Counted from the first letter of the stretch, positions 8,848 to 16,575 are shown. The stretch: DNA of 64,000 nucleotides from Halolamina pelagica (GCF_001307315.1 NZ_LGUC01000001.1:2232001-2296000); one strand, 5' to 3'. The notes: generated by a model from the sequence alone, not told the origin. A program made the numbers and translations.

Positions 8848-9143
8848 CCGATCGAACACCCGACGACATGACGCTTGAGGAACTGCGCGAGGAGATCCAG
8901 CAGATCGACCGCGAACTGGTCGAACTCATCGCCCAACGGACCTACGTCGCCGACACCATCGCCGGCGTCAAGGACGAACAGGGGCTCCCGACCACGGACG
9001 AGGATCAGGAGCAGGCGGTGATGGACCGCGCGGGCGAGAACGCCGAGCGCTTCGACGTGGACTCGAACCTGGTGAAAGCGATCTTCCGGCTACTGATCGA
9101 ACTGAACAAAGTGGAGCAAAGAGATAATAGGAAAACTGAGTGA
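8844..9143 (+). CDS. Chorismate mutase with element-supplied 3' end
   Basis: A 99-aa AroQ-type all-helical chorismate mutase. MTLEELREEIQQIDRELVEL contains the N-terminal helix with its active-site Arg, followed by RTYVADTIAGVKDEQG. It turns chorismate into prephenate for Phe/Tyr synthesis. The last ten codons are unlike the rest: from Leu87 the sequence LNKVEQRDNR is coded with AT-rich codons (AAA, CAA, AGA, AAT) and ends with an extra KTE. The natural GC-rich ending LNKVEQRESR with its stop is found at 46671-46706. So a mobile element inserted here and restored the frame. Start overlaps the shikimate kinase stop. Confidence 0.92.
   Translation: MTDRTPDDMTLEELREEIQQIDRELVELIAQRTYVADTIAGVKDEQGLPTTDEDQEQAVMDRAGENAERFDVDSNLVKAIFRLLIELNKVEQRDNRKTE
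9102..9143 (+). repeat. Left attachment site (attL) with replacement gene end
   Basis: The segment begins with CTGAACAA, shared exactly with 46674-46681. It then diverges at the DNA level while keeping the peptide LNKVEQR, as expected if the element brings its own substitute for the target gene's 3' end. Crossover most likely took place within or near the 8-bp identity. The next 170 bp to 9313 hold no convincing gene. Confidence 0.8.
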
Positions 9144-9313
9144 CGGCGGTACAATTGGCAGTTTTCAGAACACCCCATTAAGTAGGGTTTATACGCGAAT
9201 TTCAAAAACCGACTTACTGTGCGCCGGTGCCAAAACAGCTGGCTCTGTTGAAATCCTATAGACTCGACACTATCTTCGGTGAACATCCGGTAAGCGGGTA
9301 TGCGAACACACCG

Positions 9314-9649
9314 TTACAAATCATATTTTGAGGGGTCACAAAGTGCGATGCGTACTTCGTCGTCAGAGACGCTGTATATCACGACTTCCAACCCGTGTTT
9401 AGTGGCGATGTTGCGTATGCTTTCCGGGGCATCTTCCGGGTCGGCTTCCACAGTATTACTCCCCGGTAGCGCGTCGAGAATCCGTATCCAAAGTGGTTGG
9501 TTCTCGTGTTTCAATCCTCCATCGCGTGGGATATTACCGGATACCCACTCACCGGACAGTCCCGACACAGCCGTATCGCCGCTATCGAACTCGAATCCAG
9601 AATAGCCCGCCTCTTTGAGTTCTTGTCTCACACGCTCCCAATCGGTCAT
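9314..9649 (-). CDS. Hypothetical element protein, 111 aa
   Basis: A 111-aa acidic protein beginning MTDWERVRQELKEAGYSGFEFDSGD; I chose this ATG because the ORF upstream of it reads as noise. It contains helical N-terminal residues, a Gly/Pro-rich middle (SGEWVSGNIPRDGG) and a C-terminal alpha/beta part (GLEVVIYSVSDDEVRIALCD). No signal peptide, membrane helix or known motif is seen. It lies between attL and the integrase on the same strand as the integrase, but with a 147-bp gap. I do not recognise it. Confidence 0.55.
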   Translation of the reverse strand: MTDWERVRQELKEAGYSGFEFDSGDTAVSGLSGEWVSGNIPRDGGLKHENQPLWIRILDALPGSNTVEADPEDAPESIRNIATKHGLEVVIYSVSDDEVRIALCDPSKYDL

Positions 9650-9796
9650 TAGTCGTCGAATCGAACAATGCCGATGTAAATATGCCGCCTGCACTTACCA
9701 CAGAGAGTGGGAAAGCTGGTTGACCGATTCGCGCGTCTATTCACACGACCTCGATAAATCATCAGTGAGAGAGGGTTTCAATAGGGTTAAACACCT

Positions 9797-10999
9797 CTAC
9801 AGACCTAACGGGAATACGTCTCGTCGGTAAGAATCCTCGACTTGCTCGTAGTGCATGTGGATATACCGGTGCATAGCTGACCGACGTGTTCCGATATCGG
9901 GACCCTGCTTGTCCCCCCGTAGATACTGAACCCACGGTTCCGGGAAATCCTTCTCCGCCCGGAACCACGACGACATCCAATGGCGTGAATAGTGCGGCAC
10001 GATAGAGCGGTACTTGTCCTCGTCACCGTACTCAAACTCGGGATGCCAGTGTTTCTCCCAGACATATCGGAGTGAACTCTTGTCTACCGGTTTCCCTTTC
10101 TGCGTAAGGAAGAGATGGTCGTCGCCGTTGTCTGGTCGTATCAACAGCCAGTCGACGAGCGCCTTCCGTGTCTCATCGTCTATTGGGATGACTGTCGGTC
10201 GTGTACGCTTGTTGCCCTTCCTTACTTTGTGAGGTGGAATGTATACCGCGTTCTCAATTCCATCCAGTTGGTCACTCGTACCGATACCGAGTGGCTCGTA
10301 GTGGTCCATCACGTCATGGTTCGTTAGTGTAATCTCTGGAAACCGGACATTCCCCAGTTCTGACGAGCGAACTCCCGTCTTTAATTGAAACACTGTCATC
10401 GCACGCTCCCCCACATGCTTGATACTCTTGACTACCCGGCGGATATCCTCAATTGTCACCTTCGGGAAGTCCTTCGCTTCCTTGCTCTTCAGCTGGCTCT
10501 CGTAGCGGTCAAGCGCGTCGTAAAACGGATTATGGTCGGCTGGGTGTGGGAGACGATTTTCACGTTGCATCCACTCGTAGACTAACTTCACGTGGTTGAG
10601 CTTCACTCTGACTCGCTCACCACTCATCGAGACAAGCTTCTCCATGATGAAGGAGTCAAGATGGCTCTCCGCAGGTAGCGTGGGGTGTCGACCCGTTCCG
10701 GACATGTGCTCTTTCCAGTCGTCGAACGACAGTCGGTAGTCATCCTTCGACTCTTGGACGATGTCTTTGTTTGCGATGAATTTCTCGTAGTAATGGTCAA
10801 ACCAGTCTACGTCTGTGGCCTGCATCCCTTCGTTCAGTTCCGCAAGTGGGTCACTGGTACGACCGAACAGTTCTGCAGCTCGGTCCTCAGGGCTCTGCTC
10901 CAAGTTCCCTTCTTCAGGACTAGACACGGCTTCCCTCCACAGTTGGGTCCTGTTTTCGGTCCGATAGTCGGGTTTTCCAAACGCGATAGACTTCACCAC
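9797..10999 (-). CDS. Tyrosine recombinase/integrase of the element
   Basis: A 400-aa integrase starting at a GTG (complement ending at 10999). Residues ~60-165 form the SAM-like core-binding domain (VDWFDHYYEKFIANKDIVQESKDDYR...WMQRENRL), and residues ~175-390 the catalytic domain. The first catalytic Arg is in LKTGVRSSELGN, the HxxR box is HYSRHW, and the nucleophile Tyr is probably the one in MHRYIHMHYEQV or the following DSYR. It would join attP to the chorismate mutase target and, with helpers, excise the element. It overlaps the gene for a stand-alone SAM-like domain protein by 80 bp, so the two are very likely coexpressed. Confidence 0.92.
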   Translation of the reverse strand: MVKSIAFGKPDYRTENRTQLWREAVSSPEEGNLEQSPEDRAAELFGRTSDPLAELNEGMQATDVDWFDHYYEKFIANKDIVQESKDDYRLSFDDWKEHMSGTGRHPTLPAESHLDSFIMEKLVSMSGERVRVKLNHVKLVYEWMQRENRLPHPADHNPFYDALDRYESQLKSKEAKDFPKVTIEDIRRVVKSIKHVGERAMTVFQLKTGVRSSELGNVRFPEITLTNHDVMDHYEPLGIGTSDQLDGIENAVYIPPHKVRKGNKRTRPTVIPIDDETRKALVDWLLIRPDNGDDHLFLTQKGKPVDKSSLRYVWEKHWHPEFEYGDEDKYRSIVPHYSRHWMSSWFRAEKDFPEPWVQYLRGDKQGPDIGTRRSAMHRYIHMHYEQVEDSYRRDVFPLGL

Positions 11000-11453
11000 G
11001 GAATAAGACCGCCATTAGTGTCGGGTTGTACGTGTGGTCATAGTCCGTGTGAAAGGCCATCCATCGATACCAGAGATATAGCGGCCGGAACCGAATGTCG
11101 TGTACCGATTTATACGTTGACATACCTGCCTTCTGGGCCGCGATATGGTCCTCAATTGAATCAGGCGTCGCAAGTGCAGGGTGAACGTCGTTCTGTTCGC
11201 AGTACGACCACCACTCACGCTTAGCCTTGCCATAGCGGTACTTCCTCGTAGAAGTAGAGATATCGCTCAGTTCAGCTATCTCGAACGCTTCCCACGCTTC
11301 TTCGGCATCCACCTTACGTTCGAAGTTGCTGAGACGGTAGGGCAATGGCACATCCTTGAGCCGTTTCCAGATTCCGAGAAAGGCCTTGGCGTCCTGCTCA
11401 ACAAGGTCGCCGCGGTGGTAACCACTCGTGTAATCGTAGTCCGTCTCAATCAT
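10920..11453 (-). CDS. Stand-alone integrase SAM-like N-domain protein
   Basis: A 177-aa protein that looks like the core-binding half of a tyrosine recombinase without a catalytic domain. Residues ~55-145 (AWEAFEIAELSDISTSTRKYRYGKAKREW... and HDIRFRPLYLWYRWMAFHTDY) match the SAM-like fold, and it ends just after the usual NP(T)LMAVLF linker. Its 3' end overlaps the integrase start by 80 bp in another frame. It could help the integrase bind arm sites. A frameshifted single longer integrase is less likely, because the downstream protein has its own SAM-like domain. Its start overlaps the upstream DNA-binding protein by 8 bp. Confidence 0.7.
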   Translation of the reverse strand: MIETDYDYTSGYHRGDLVEQDAKAFLGIWKRLKDVPLPYRLSNFERKVDAEEAWEAFEIAELSDISTSTRKYRYGKAKREWWSYCEQNDVHPALATPDSIEDHIAAQKAGMSTYKSVHDIRFRPLYLWYRWMAFHTDYDHTYNPTLMAVLFRGEVYRVWKTRLSDRKQDPTVEGSRV

Positions 11454-11871
11454 TCGTGTACACTCTCCCTTCTTCGTCGAAGACTAGCTCGTCCCCCTCC
11501 AACTCAGTGAGGAGGTTTGTGACACGCGAGGAAGCAGTCCTCTCGATGTGTTCGATGATATCGATGTAATCGGCGCCTTGATTCTTTTCAACAAAATCGA
11601 GAATCGCTTCCTGTTCTGATGGGTATGCTTTGTCAAGCAGACGCCCTATCTCCGCATGCTGCTCCTGAACTTTCACCCTCAGGTCCTTGACTTCCTCACG
11701 GAGCTCTTTGTTCGAACGGCGAGGACTCAGCTCGCGATTGAACTTTTTTCGTCCTGCTTCGACCATGGACTGGACCCAGTATGAGAGGGACATCCCCATT
11801 GCCTCGGCCGAGTCTTCCCAGTCTTCTTTTTGCTCACCCCCGACGTACGTGGCTACGTGTTCTTCTGGCAT
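11446..11871 (-). CDS. DNA-binding protein of integrase module (DUF5805-like)
   Basis: A 141-aa protein with three parts: an N-terminal ribbon-helix-helix-like stretch (residues ~2-42, HVATYVGGEQKEDWEDSAEAMG then a LSYWVQSMVEAGR helix), a charged coiled coil (~52-82, RSNKELREEVKDLRVKVQEQ), and a C-terminal winged-helix-like region (~85-141, SEQEAILDFVEKNQGADYIDIIEH). The N-terminal half resembles DUF5805, common on haloarchaeal plasmids next to integrases. It overlaps the following gene by 8 bp and leads the integrase operon, so an accessory or excision-control role is a reasonable inference. Confidence 0.65.
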   Translation of the reverse strand: MPEEHVATYVGGEQKEDWEDSAEAMGMSLSYWVQSMVEAGRKKFNRELSPRRSNKELREEVKDLRVKVQEQHAEIGRLLDKAYPSEQEAILDFVEKNQGADYIDIIEHIERTASSRVTNLLTELEGDELVFDEEGRVYTND

Positions 11872-11905
11872 ACTGGCCTCCGAGAAGCCTTACGAGGTAT
11901 TGAAA

Positions 11906-12145
11906 CTACGCACCGGCCGGCTCAATGACGAGACCGTTCTCGCCCACGTTTACGCTGATGGCTGTAACCCCGTAGGGTACGCCAAGTTCCCGCAGCATCC
12001 GGCTGTTCAGCCGAATCTTTGCGTATTCAAACTGTCCGTCACAGAGCGTCTCTACTGGTACCTCACGTCGCTCCGAAGTCGTATCGGTTTCCAGAACGTC
12101 CGGCCCAGTAAACAGCTCCCCGTTGCTTTTCTCTTCTGTACTCAT
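11906..12145 (-). CDS. Small AbrB-like or antitoxin-like protein
   Basis: A 79-aa protein from the ATG whose complement ends at 12145. The N-terminal 40 residues are polar (MSTEEKSNGELFTGPDV). The C-terminal half, FEYAKIRLNSRMLRELGVPYGVTAISVNVGENGLVIEPAG, has the strand-turn-strand pattern of swapped-hairpin AbrB/SpoVT/MazE-type DNA-binding domains. A regulator or antitoxin role is a guess from that pattern, and no toxin partner is obvious. It sits 34 bp before the integrase module and has a shared promoter-like motif upstream (12225-12238). Confidence 0.5.
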   Translation of the reverse strand: MSTEEKSNGELFTGPDVLETDTTSERREVPVETLCDGQFEYAKIRLNSRMLRELGVPYGVTAISVNVGENGLVIEPAGA

Positions 12146-12224
12146 ACTTCTCCGTTGGGTGGCAGGGTATCTATACCCTTCTAGTTTTTTCTGACAGTTC
12201 AGTAAACACGCCTCTGTTACTCGA

Positions 12225-12238
12225 TTACTGTATTGAAA
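12225..12238 (-). promoter_or_regulatory. Shared element promoter motif, copy 1
   Basis: The 14-mer TTACTGTATTGAAA (minus-strand reading TTTCAATACAGTAA) lies ~80 bp upstream of the small gene starting at 12145. Exactly the same 14-mer occurs at 13880-13893, upstream of another minus-strand gene. An operator or promoter box read by an element-encoded regulator is inferred. Confidence 0.45.
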
Positions 12239-12357
12239 AACTACTAATCTACCAGAATAACATACATCGGATGGAGGGTTATCGTACTCACATATATTCA
12301 TGGGGAAACGGCTGCAGAGTGGGTTCTATCCCCACTAATTGAATCCACTGAATGCAC

Positions 12358-12933
12358 TTATCGGAGGTGTTCGAGAATCTGTAGAATCCGAAATCCGAGC
12401 TCACCGTAATCCTTCTCTGTCTGTCCTGCTTTTTCGCGCAGTGCGCTAATGCGCTCGCTGTATTCCTCGTTGATTACCAGCTCAAGCTCGGCACCCGTTT
12501 CATGCTTGAACTCGTCAGCCATGTCGTAGAGACCCGTCAGGAGGTACTTCTCGTCGCGGTTTCCACGAACGATGGGTGACCAGAATTGGAAGACGTAGGA
12601 GTCGGCATCAAACAGTCTAGTAACGTATTCCCTGTCTGTGGTGAATTTCCGCCACAGCCGTTCAAGGGTGTGCTGATAATTGGCGTTCCCATACTCTTCC
12701 CAGCGGTCAGAATCCGGCGTCCCTGAGTAATAGAGGCCGTCGATGTGGGTCACAACCTCGCAAGTATAGATGACTTGCTCCCCCTCATCCGTATTGTCTA
12801 CCCCTATCACGTCGATTTCGAGTTGGTCGCCTTGTTTTTGCGAACGCTGGTTGTACATCACCAACTCACATCCCTCTATGAGCCGGAGATACGAGCCAAC
12901 AAGAAGTTCCCCTGATTCGGGCTGTTCTGTCAT
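12358..12933 (-). CDS. PD-(D/E)XK-like protein with altered lysine
   Basis: A 191-aa soluble protein. The N-terminal half shows an order typical of restriction-endonuclease-like folds: a helix with Glu (LIEGCELVMYNQRSQ), then QLEIDVIGVD and then YTCEVVTHIDGLYY. This parallels E...GEIDVIAVD...CEVKTH, except that the usual catalytic Lys is Val. It may therefore be an inactive or metal-independent relative. The C-terminal half is helical and charged, ending with GFRILQILEHLR. It stands alone on the minus strand. The nuclease-fold idea is inference from pattern; other functions are possible. Confidence 0.5.
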   Translation of the reverse strand: MTEQPESGELLVGSYLRLIEGCELVMYNQRSQKQGDQLEIDVIGVDNTDEGEQVIYTCEVVTHIDGLYYSGTPDSDRWEEYGNANYQHTLERLWRKFTTDREYVTRLFDADSYVFQFWSPIVRGNRDEKYLLTGLYDMADEFKHETGAELELVINEEYSERISALREKAGQTEKDYGELGFRILQILEHLR

Positions 12934-13024
12934 ACAGCTATGCTGGACTCCTCGCTAAAAAGCGTTCAGTGTGAACTGCTTTTATTCTACTTCCACCCCG
13001 GCATTCGAATATTTATTTATTAGC

Positions 13025-13432
13025 ATGACATTAGATGCGGACATGATAGCAGACCTGCTTCAGTACGTGTCGAACCATCTCGACTCTATCATGACTGGTC
13101 TGACAATGGCTGTTATTGGAATCAGCGTCTACGAAGCCCGAGATGGGTTCTTCCAATTTTTCGGCAAGTTCAGAGGTAAGTACGTTGCGTTGATGGTTTT
13201 CGTAAGCGCGCTGTTCGGCTCCTCCCTCGTCACGCCGATAGTAGGTGATATCTGGGCACAGTCGCTTCCGTATATTCCTCCCGGTCAACTACTTGGTGCT
13301 ATTCTCATCCTCGGTATGGTCGGAGTCAACAAGGCTGCAGAGTGGAACTTCTTTGATGGGAAGTCGGTTCTTGTGTACGGACTGGGGGCTGTTCTCTTAG
13401 CGAACCCTGAATTAATCTACTCTGTAGCGTAG
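13025..13432 (+). CDS. Small membrane protein, 135 aa
   Basis: A 135-aa protein read from ATG 13025; an upstream in-frame ATG at 12971 would add a poor N-terminus. Predicted membrane helices are at about residues 20-37 (SIMTGLTMAVIGISVY), 52-70 (YVALMVFVSALFGSSLVTPI) and 84-104 (GQLLGAILILGMVGV), with a further short one near the C-terminus (VLVYGLGAVLLANPELIY). It resembles small membrane proteins of haloarchaeal viruses and plasmids, but I cannot place it in a family. Confidence 0.6.
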   Translation: MTLDADMIADLLQYVSNHLDSIMTGLTMAVIGISVYEARDGFFQFFGKFRGKYVALMVFVSALFGSSLVTPIVGDIWAQSLPYIPPGQLLGAILILGMVGVNKAAEWNFFDGKSVLVYGLGAVLLANPELIYSVA

Positions 13433-13479
13433 GGGGCTAAGGCCGGGCACTCGCCACTTGGTAACTCTATCAACAATTC

Positions 13480-13605
13480 TCATTCATAGTCTCTCCCGCG
13501 TAACTCGCGTAAGAGTTCTGTCGCCGACTTGTCCTCATCGGATTCTTCGGCGAGTGCCTCACGGAGGTCGTCTGGCAAGAGGCGATGTGGGTCCTCATCA
13601 GTCAT
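13480..13605 (-). CDS. Very small acidic protein, 41 aa
   Basis: A 41-aa protein, MTDEDPHRLLPDDLREALAE and onward, ending ELLRELRGRDYE. Its start overlaps the 3' end of the zinc protein gene at 13598-13843, and two ATGs (complements ending at 13605 and 13611) are possible. The composition (amphipathic, acid-rich helix) is similar to many antitoxin C-termini, but this is only resemblance. The overlap shows the two small genes are translated from one transcript. Confidence 0.5.
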   Translation of the reverse strand: MTDEDPHRLLPDDLREALAEESDEDKSATELLRELRGRDYE

Positions 13606-13843
13606 AGTCATCCCAAGATTGGGCCTGTTCAAGGAAGTCTCCCCGCCGCACTCGCGTAAACAACTCCCCTTTCTCCTCTTCCTCAGATACTGGTTTGTGC
13701 TCTTCACACCATGCGTAGAGCTCTGGTTCGCGTGGGATGACGAGACGTGCGACGTGTATCTTCAATCCCTTGTCGCCCACGACGGCGCCACACACGCCGC
13801 ATCGTAGGTCATCAGGCCACTCAATGTCGGGCAGGTCGACCAT
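13598..13843 (-). CDS. Small zinc-binding protein, 81 aa
   Basis: An 81-aa protein. Residues ~15-49 carry CGVCG, then a His (KIHVARLV) and then AWCEEHKP, a possible Cys/His zinc site split by a 25-residue loop. The C-terminus is polar (GELFTRVRRGDFLEQAQSWDDYD). The shared 14-mer TTTCAATACAGTAA lies ~40 bp upstream of its start, suggesting joint control with the gene starting at 12145. Function unknown. Confidence 0.55.
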   Translation of the reverse strand: MVDLPDIEWPDDLRCGVCGAVVGDKGLKIHVARLVIPREPELYAWCEEHKPVSEEEEKGELFTRVRRGDFLEQAQSWDDYD

Positions 13844-13879
13844 ACGTCCCCTACGTGCTCAGCCCCGATATATGTCAGC

Positions 13880-13893
13880 TTACTGTATTGAAA
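13880..13893 (-). promoter_or_regulatory. Shared element promoter motif, copy 2
   Basis: The exact 14-mer TTACTGTATTGAAA found at 12225-12238 occurs again here, 37 bp upstream of the zinc-protein start at 13843. A 13-nt version in opposite orientation (AATACAGTAAGCT) is at 20795-20807, matching 13877-13889 as a reverse complement. The position suits a promoter or operator box. Confidence 0.5.
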
Positions 13894-14212
13894 CACCACT
13901 ATCTTGCTTATCGATTGACTGCCGTTGCGTTCTCGACTGCCGTACTTGCGTACACTCCACGTTCAACAGACCCTTTCTAACACATATCCTATCAAGAGTG
14001 ATAGGTAGGCCTCTCAACCTTCGCTCGCAAGTCGGGAGAGCTACGTCTGCATGGGAGGGGGCGTTACTACACCAAGATGTGCCTATCCCGTGAGCCCGTA
14101 TACTTACAGAGGGAACTGTGAGAAGTGCCGCATAGACGGGGGTGTGTCTATGGGTAGTAGTCGGAAATCATCACCTACCCTCTCGAACCCAGTCCCAGAC
14201 CCTTCGAACCAC

Positions 14213-14288
14213 ACCCTTTGGTGGGGTCTCACAGCCTGTTATCACAGGGCTCGACACAAACCCTTTGCAGAGGGTTCGCGCACCCTTT
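14213..14288 (+). promoter_or_regulatory. Repeat-rich probable operator upstream of winged-helix gene
   Basis: The 450 bp between 13844 and 14292 hold no convincing gene. The last 80 bp before the ATG at 14293 contain CCCTTT three times (14214, 14261, 14283), a perfect inverted repeat AACCCT-6-AGGGTT (14259-14264 with 14271-14276), and another, CCTGT-4-ACAGG (14235-14239 with 14244-14248). Dyads directly before a DNA-binding protein gene suggest self-regulation. Confidence 0.5.
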
Positions 14289-14292
14289 CAGT

Positions 14293-14721
14293 ATGAGATT
14301 CACGCCAGAAACTATCGCGTTCATCGAGGCTATTGATGCGAACGACGGACGCGCATCCATGCGAGAAATTCGGAACCGAACCGATTTGACGAGTGGCCAA
14401 CGCCAACACCAGTTTAGAAAACTCGAAGACGCCGGATATATCGAGGTAGAGTACACTGATTGGGGGTCGTCGTCGACGGCTCCGATGAAAGTCGCTGTGT
14501 TGACTGAGAAGGCAGTAGAGGCTAAGAAAGCCGGGTGGTATCGGTCGCGCGCCGAGAAGGTTCGTGACCGAACGAACGTCGATGTCGCCGACCTCGCCGT
14601 CTCTGTCGACGAACTCGAAGACAGAGTCGAGATGACACAGACTTACGTCTCGGAGAGGTTGTACGATAAGCTTGAAGCGCTCGAAAGGCGCGTTGACGAG
14701 TTGGAGGCGACGAGTGGTTGA
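14293..14721 (+). CDS. Winged-helix transcriptional regulator with coiled coil
   Basis: A 142-aa protein. Residues ~5-62 (PETIAFIEAIDANDGRASMR...RQHQFRKLEDAGYIEVEYTD) form a MarR/PadR-like winged helix with the expected QHQFRKLEDAGYI recognition region. Residues ~75-140 are charged and coiled-coil forming (VSVDELEDRVEMTQ...YDKLEALERRVDELEATSG), probably for dimerisation. I chose ATG 14293 because family-like sequence starts there and dyad repeats lie immediately upstream. It probably represses or activates element genes, including its own. The start of this wHTH plus coiled-coil layout is common on haloarchaeal plasmids. Confidence 0.75.
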   Translation: MRFTPETIAFIEAIDANDGRASMREIRNRTDLTSGQRQHQFRKLEDAGYIEVEYTDWGSSSTAPMKVAVLTEKAVEAKKAGWYRSRAEKVRDRTNVDVADLAVSVDELEDRVEMTQTYVSERLYDKLEALERRVDELEATSG

Positions 14722-14779
14722 ATCGAACACCAAATAGCGCTGTTTGTAGGATTAAGTGAGTCGGGGGTAATCGCCACGT

Positions 14780-15085
14780 ATGGCTATCCATCATAATCCG
14801 TCGCTCGGCCAACGTGAGCCACGAGACGGCGATTTAGTGTTGTTCGAGGACTTGGAACCGGGAGATACGGTTTCATTCTTCGAGTGGCCCGTAGAGCCAC
14901 TCACAGTCATTGCTCGCGAGGAGGATGCGAACGTCGGCGAACGAGTCCGGGTTGAAGCGGAGGGGAGCGAATCGTTCCTGTACGAGGTAGACGGCTATCT
15001 CTGGCATTACGTCCCCGAGGAGGAATATGCCGGCGAGGATAATCCATTCCCCGTCGAGAACCTCGTCCACGATTCTACGGACTGA
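14780..15085 (+). CDS. Hypothetical acidic protein, 101 aa
   Basis: A 101-aa protein, 58 bp after the winged-helix gene and on the same strand. It contains a beta-rich middle (GDLVLFEDLEPGDTVSFFEW, LTVIAREEDANVGERVRVEA) like a small barrel, and ends with an acid-rich tail. No membrane segment, cysteine pair or known motif. I do not recognise it. It may be cotranscribed with the regulator. Confidence 0.5.
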   Translation: MAIHHNPSLGQREPRDGDLVLFEDLEPGDTVSFFEWPVEPLTVIAREEDANVGERVRVEAEGSESFLYEVDGYLWHYVPEEEYAGEDNPFPVENLVHDSTD

Positions 15086-15273
15086 GGAAGTTAGATAACT
15101 GGATGAATAATTATCTGAGTATCTATCTAGGTACTTACTGAGATAATCACAATAAATCAGGCTTCCCACGATACCTTCCCGCCAGATTCTGACTTTTCCC
15201 TATTCGCCTGATATGTGGTTTTCACGCCTATTCTCTACGTATAGGGCGAATCAGAACACGCACTGAAATTGAA

Positions 15274-15882
15274 ATGCCCTCACATTCACCCACATACATG
15301 GAACACGCCCCTGTGCCCGACAACTACTATATCGAAGATATCTGGCATGATAGCCCACTCACTGACGACGAACGCAAAGCCTTCCGTGACCAAATACGCC
15401 AACTAATCCTTGGTATCAAGGAGAACACCCATATCGACCTTGGCCACTCAGCAATCGGCGCTATCGACTTCAACAGCTTTCGAGATGAATCCGATGTCAG
15501 TATCACTGTCTATCTGAAACCGGACGAGCTAGAGACCAAGCCCGCTGGAGACGAGAGTTTCTGGGATGAAGGAGAGGACCCTGACGCTGATGAGGCGCAT
15601 TACCTTCGAGACCTCGGACACGAATGGGCGGCACTCGAATACGACATCATCAGTGAGCTCGTCTTGATGCTTGACCTCCCGGAGGTGCCGGTAGAGCTCT
15701 CTGATTATCTACTCATTGGTGAAGAGCATGGACCGTGCCTCTTCTGCACGTCTAGCGGTCCGTCACAGGCCTGCTTCTCAATCACCGCGCATATCCCGGA
15801 AATAACGCAGCGAATCTACGATAACGCCGAGTTCGAACTCGCTCGCAGGCTCAATATCCCCATCGACGGCTCGGATAAGTAA
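15274..15882 (+). CDS. Hypothetical protein, 202 aa
   Basis: A 202-aa acidic soluble protein starting MPSHSPTYMEHAPVPDNYYI; a second ATG lies eight codons later. It has an alpha/beta look: DFNSFRDESDVSITVYLKPDEL in the middle and a helical stretch LGHEWAALEYDIISELVLML. It includes CLFC near residue 158, a possible half metal site. It precedes, by 51 bp, a gene with a sigma-factor-like helix-turn-helix, so the two may form an operon. I recognise no family. Confidence 0.5.
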   Translation: MPSHSPTYMEHAPVPDNYYIEDIWHDSPLTDDERKAFRDQIRQLILGIKENTHIDLGHSAIGAIDFNSFRDESDVSITVYLKPDELETKPAGDESFWDEGEDPDADEAHYLRDLGHEWAALEYDIISELVLMLDLPEVPVELSDYLLIGEEHGPCLFCTSSGPSQACFSITAHIPEITQRIYDNAEFELARRLNIPIDGSDK

Positions 15883-15933
15883 CTCGAACGGCCCAACATT
15901 TATTAGAACTAGCTATTACAGTATAGGTAATAG

Positions 15934-16539
15934 ATGTCCGACTCCACATTCACGGATGAGGAAATTGCTATCCTCTACCGGCATGGCGTGAAAGGATTCA
16001 TCGCTAATTCAATTAGAGAGGCGAAACTAACCACTATCAGAGAATGGAGGGCGAACGACCAAAAAAGAGCCCTGCTCGAAGAGTACGATGAATCCCCGCT
16101 CGACATGAGCCATATCCTTCTAGATACGCTTGCTCACACAGAGCGGAATACCCCTCTGGAACCCGGCACCGAAGCCATTGAATTCGTCTTCAGCGACTAT
16201 CTCATTTCGATTGCCGATTCGATAGCTCAAGATGTATACGAGAATTTCTGCGAACTGATGGAGAAGAAGCAGCAGTCGTCTCTTCTTTCAAAGAAGCAGT
16301 TCATCGTGTATATTCTGTTATGGAATGACCCACCGGAGACTCCAGCAACATCTCGACAGTGCACTGAACAAATGGTAGCGGATATGCTCGAAATCGCTGT
16401 CGGGACCGTTCGCAGTCACCACGGTCGCGCTAAGGACAAAATCGAACGTGCTCGGAATACGGTCGACCTCGTTGATTACGCGAAAGTCGACTGGGACACG
16501 TTCCCCGACGAATCTTCAGAACTAATCTCTAAAGCGTAA
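15934..16539 (+). CDS. Protein with sigma-70 region-4-like helix-turn-helix
   Basis: A 201-aa protein. Residues ~112-170 (LSKKQFIVYILLWNDP...CTEQMVADMLEIAVGTVRSHHGRAKDKIERAR) follow the pattern of sigma-factor region 4 or LuxR-type helix-turn-helix: a conserved lead helix, 'M.A..L.I..GTVR.H..RA..KI..A'. The N-terminal ~100 residues are helical and contain HGVKGFIANSIREAK. Archaea do not use sigma factors, so this is more likely a DNA-binding regulator borrowing the fold. Upstream, TATTACAGTATA at ~15915 resembles the shared element motif. Confidence 0.65.
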   Translation: MSDSTFTDEEIAILYRHGVKGFIANSIREAKLTTIREWRANDQKRALLEEYDESPLDMSHILLDTLAHTERNTPLEPGTEAIEFVFSDYLISIADSIAQDVYENFCELMEKKQQSSLLSKKQFIVYILLWNDPPETPATSRQCTEQMVADMLEIAVGTVRSHHGRAKDKIERARNTVDLVDYAKVDWDTFPDESSELISKA

Positions 16540-16575
16540 TCGGGACAGGAGGATGAGGCCCTACGAAAACGATTC

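Noticed and set aside
9100..9145. tRNA gene as the integration target
   Set aside because: No cloverleaf-like sequence is seen at either boundary; the duplicated core lies inside the chorismate mutase coding frame.
9243..9262. Insertion-sequence end resembling CTCTGTTGAAATCC
   Set aside because: No matching inverted partner nearby and no transposase in the window; a single short similarity is not enough.
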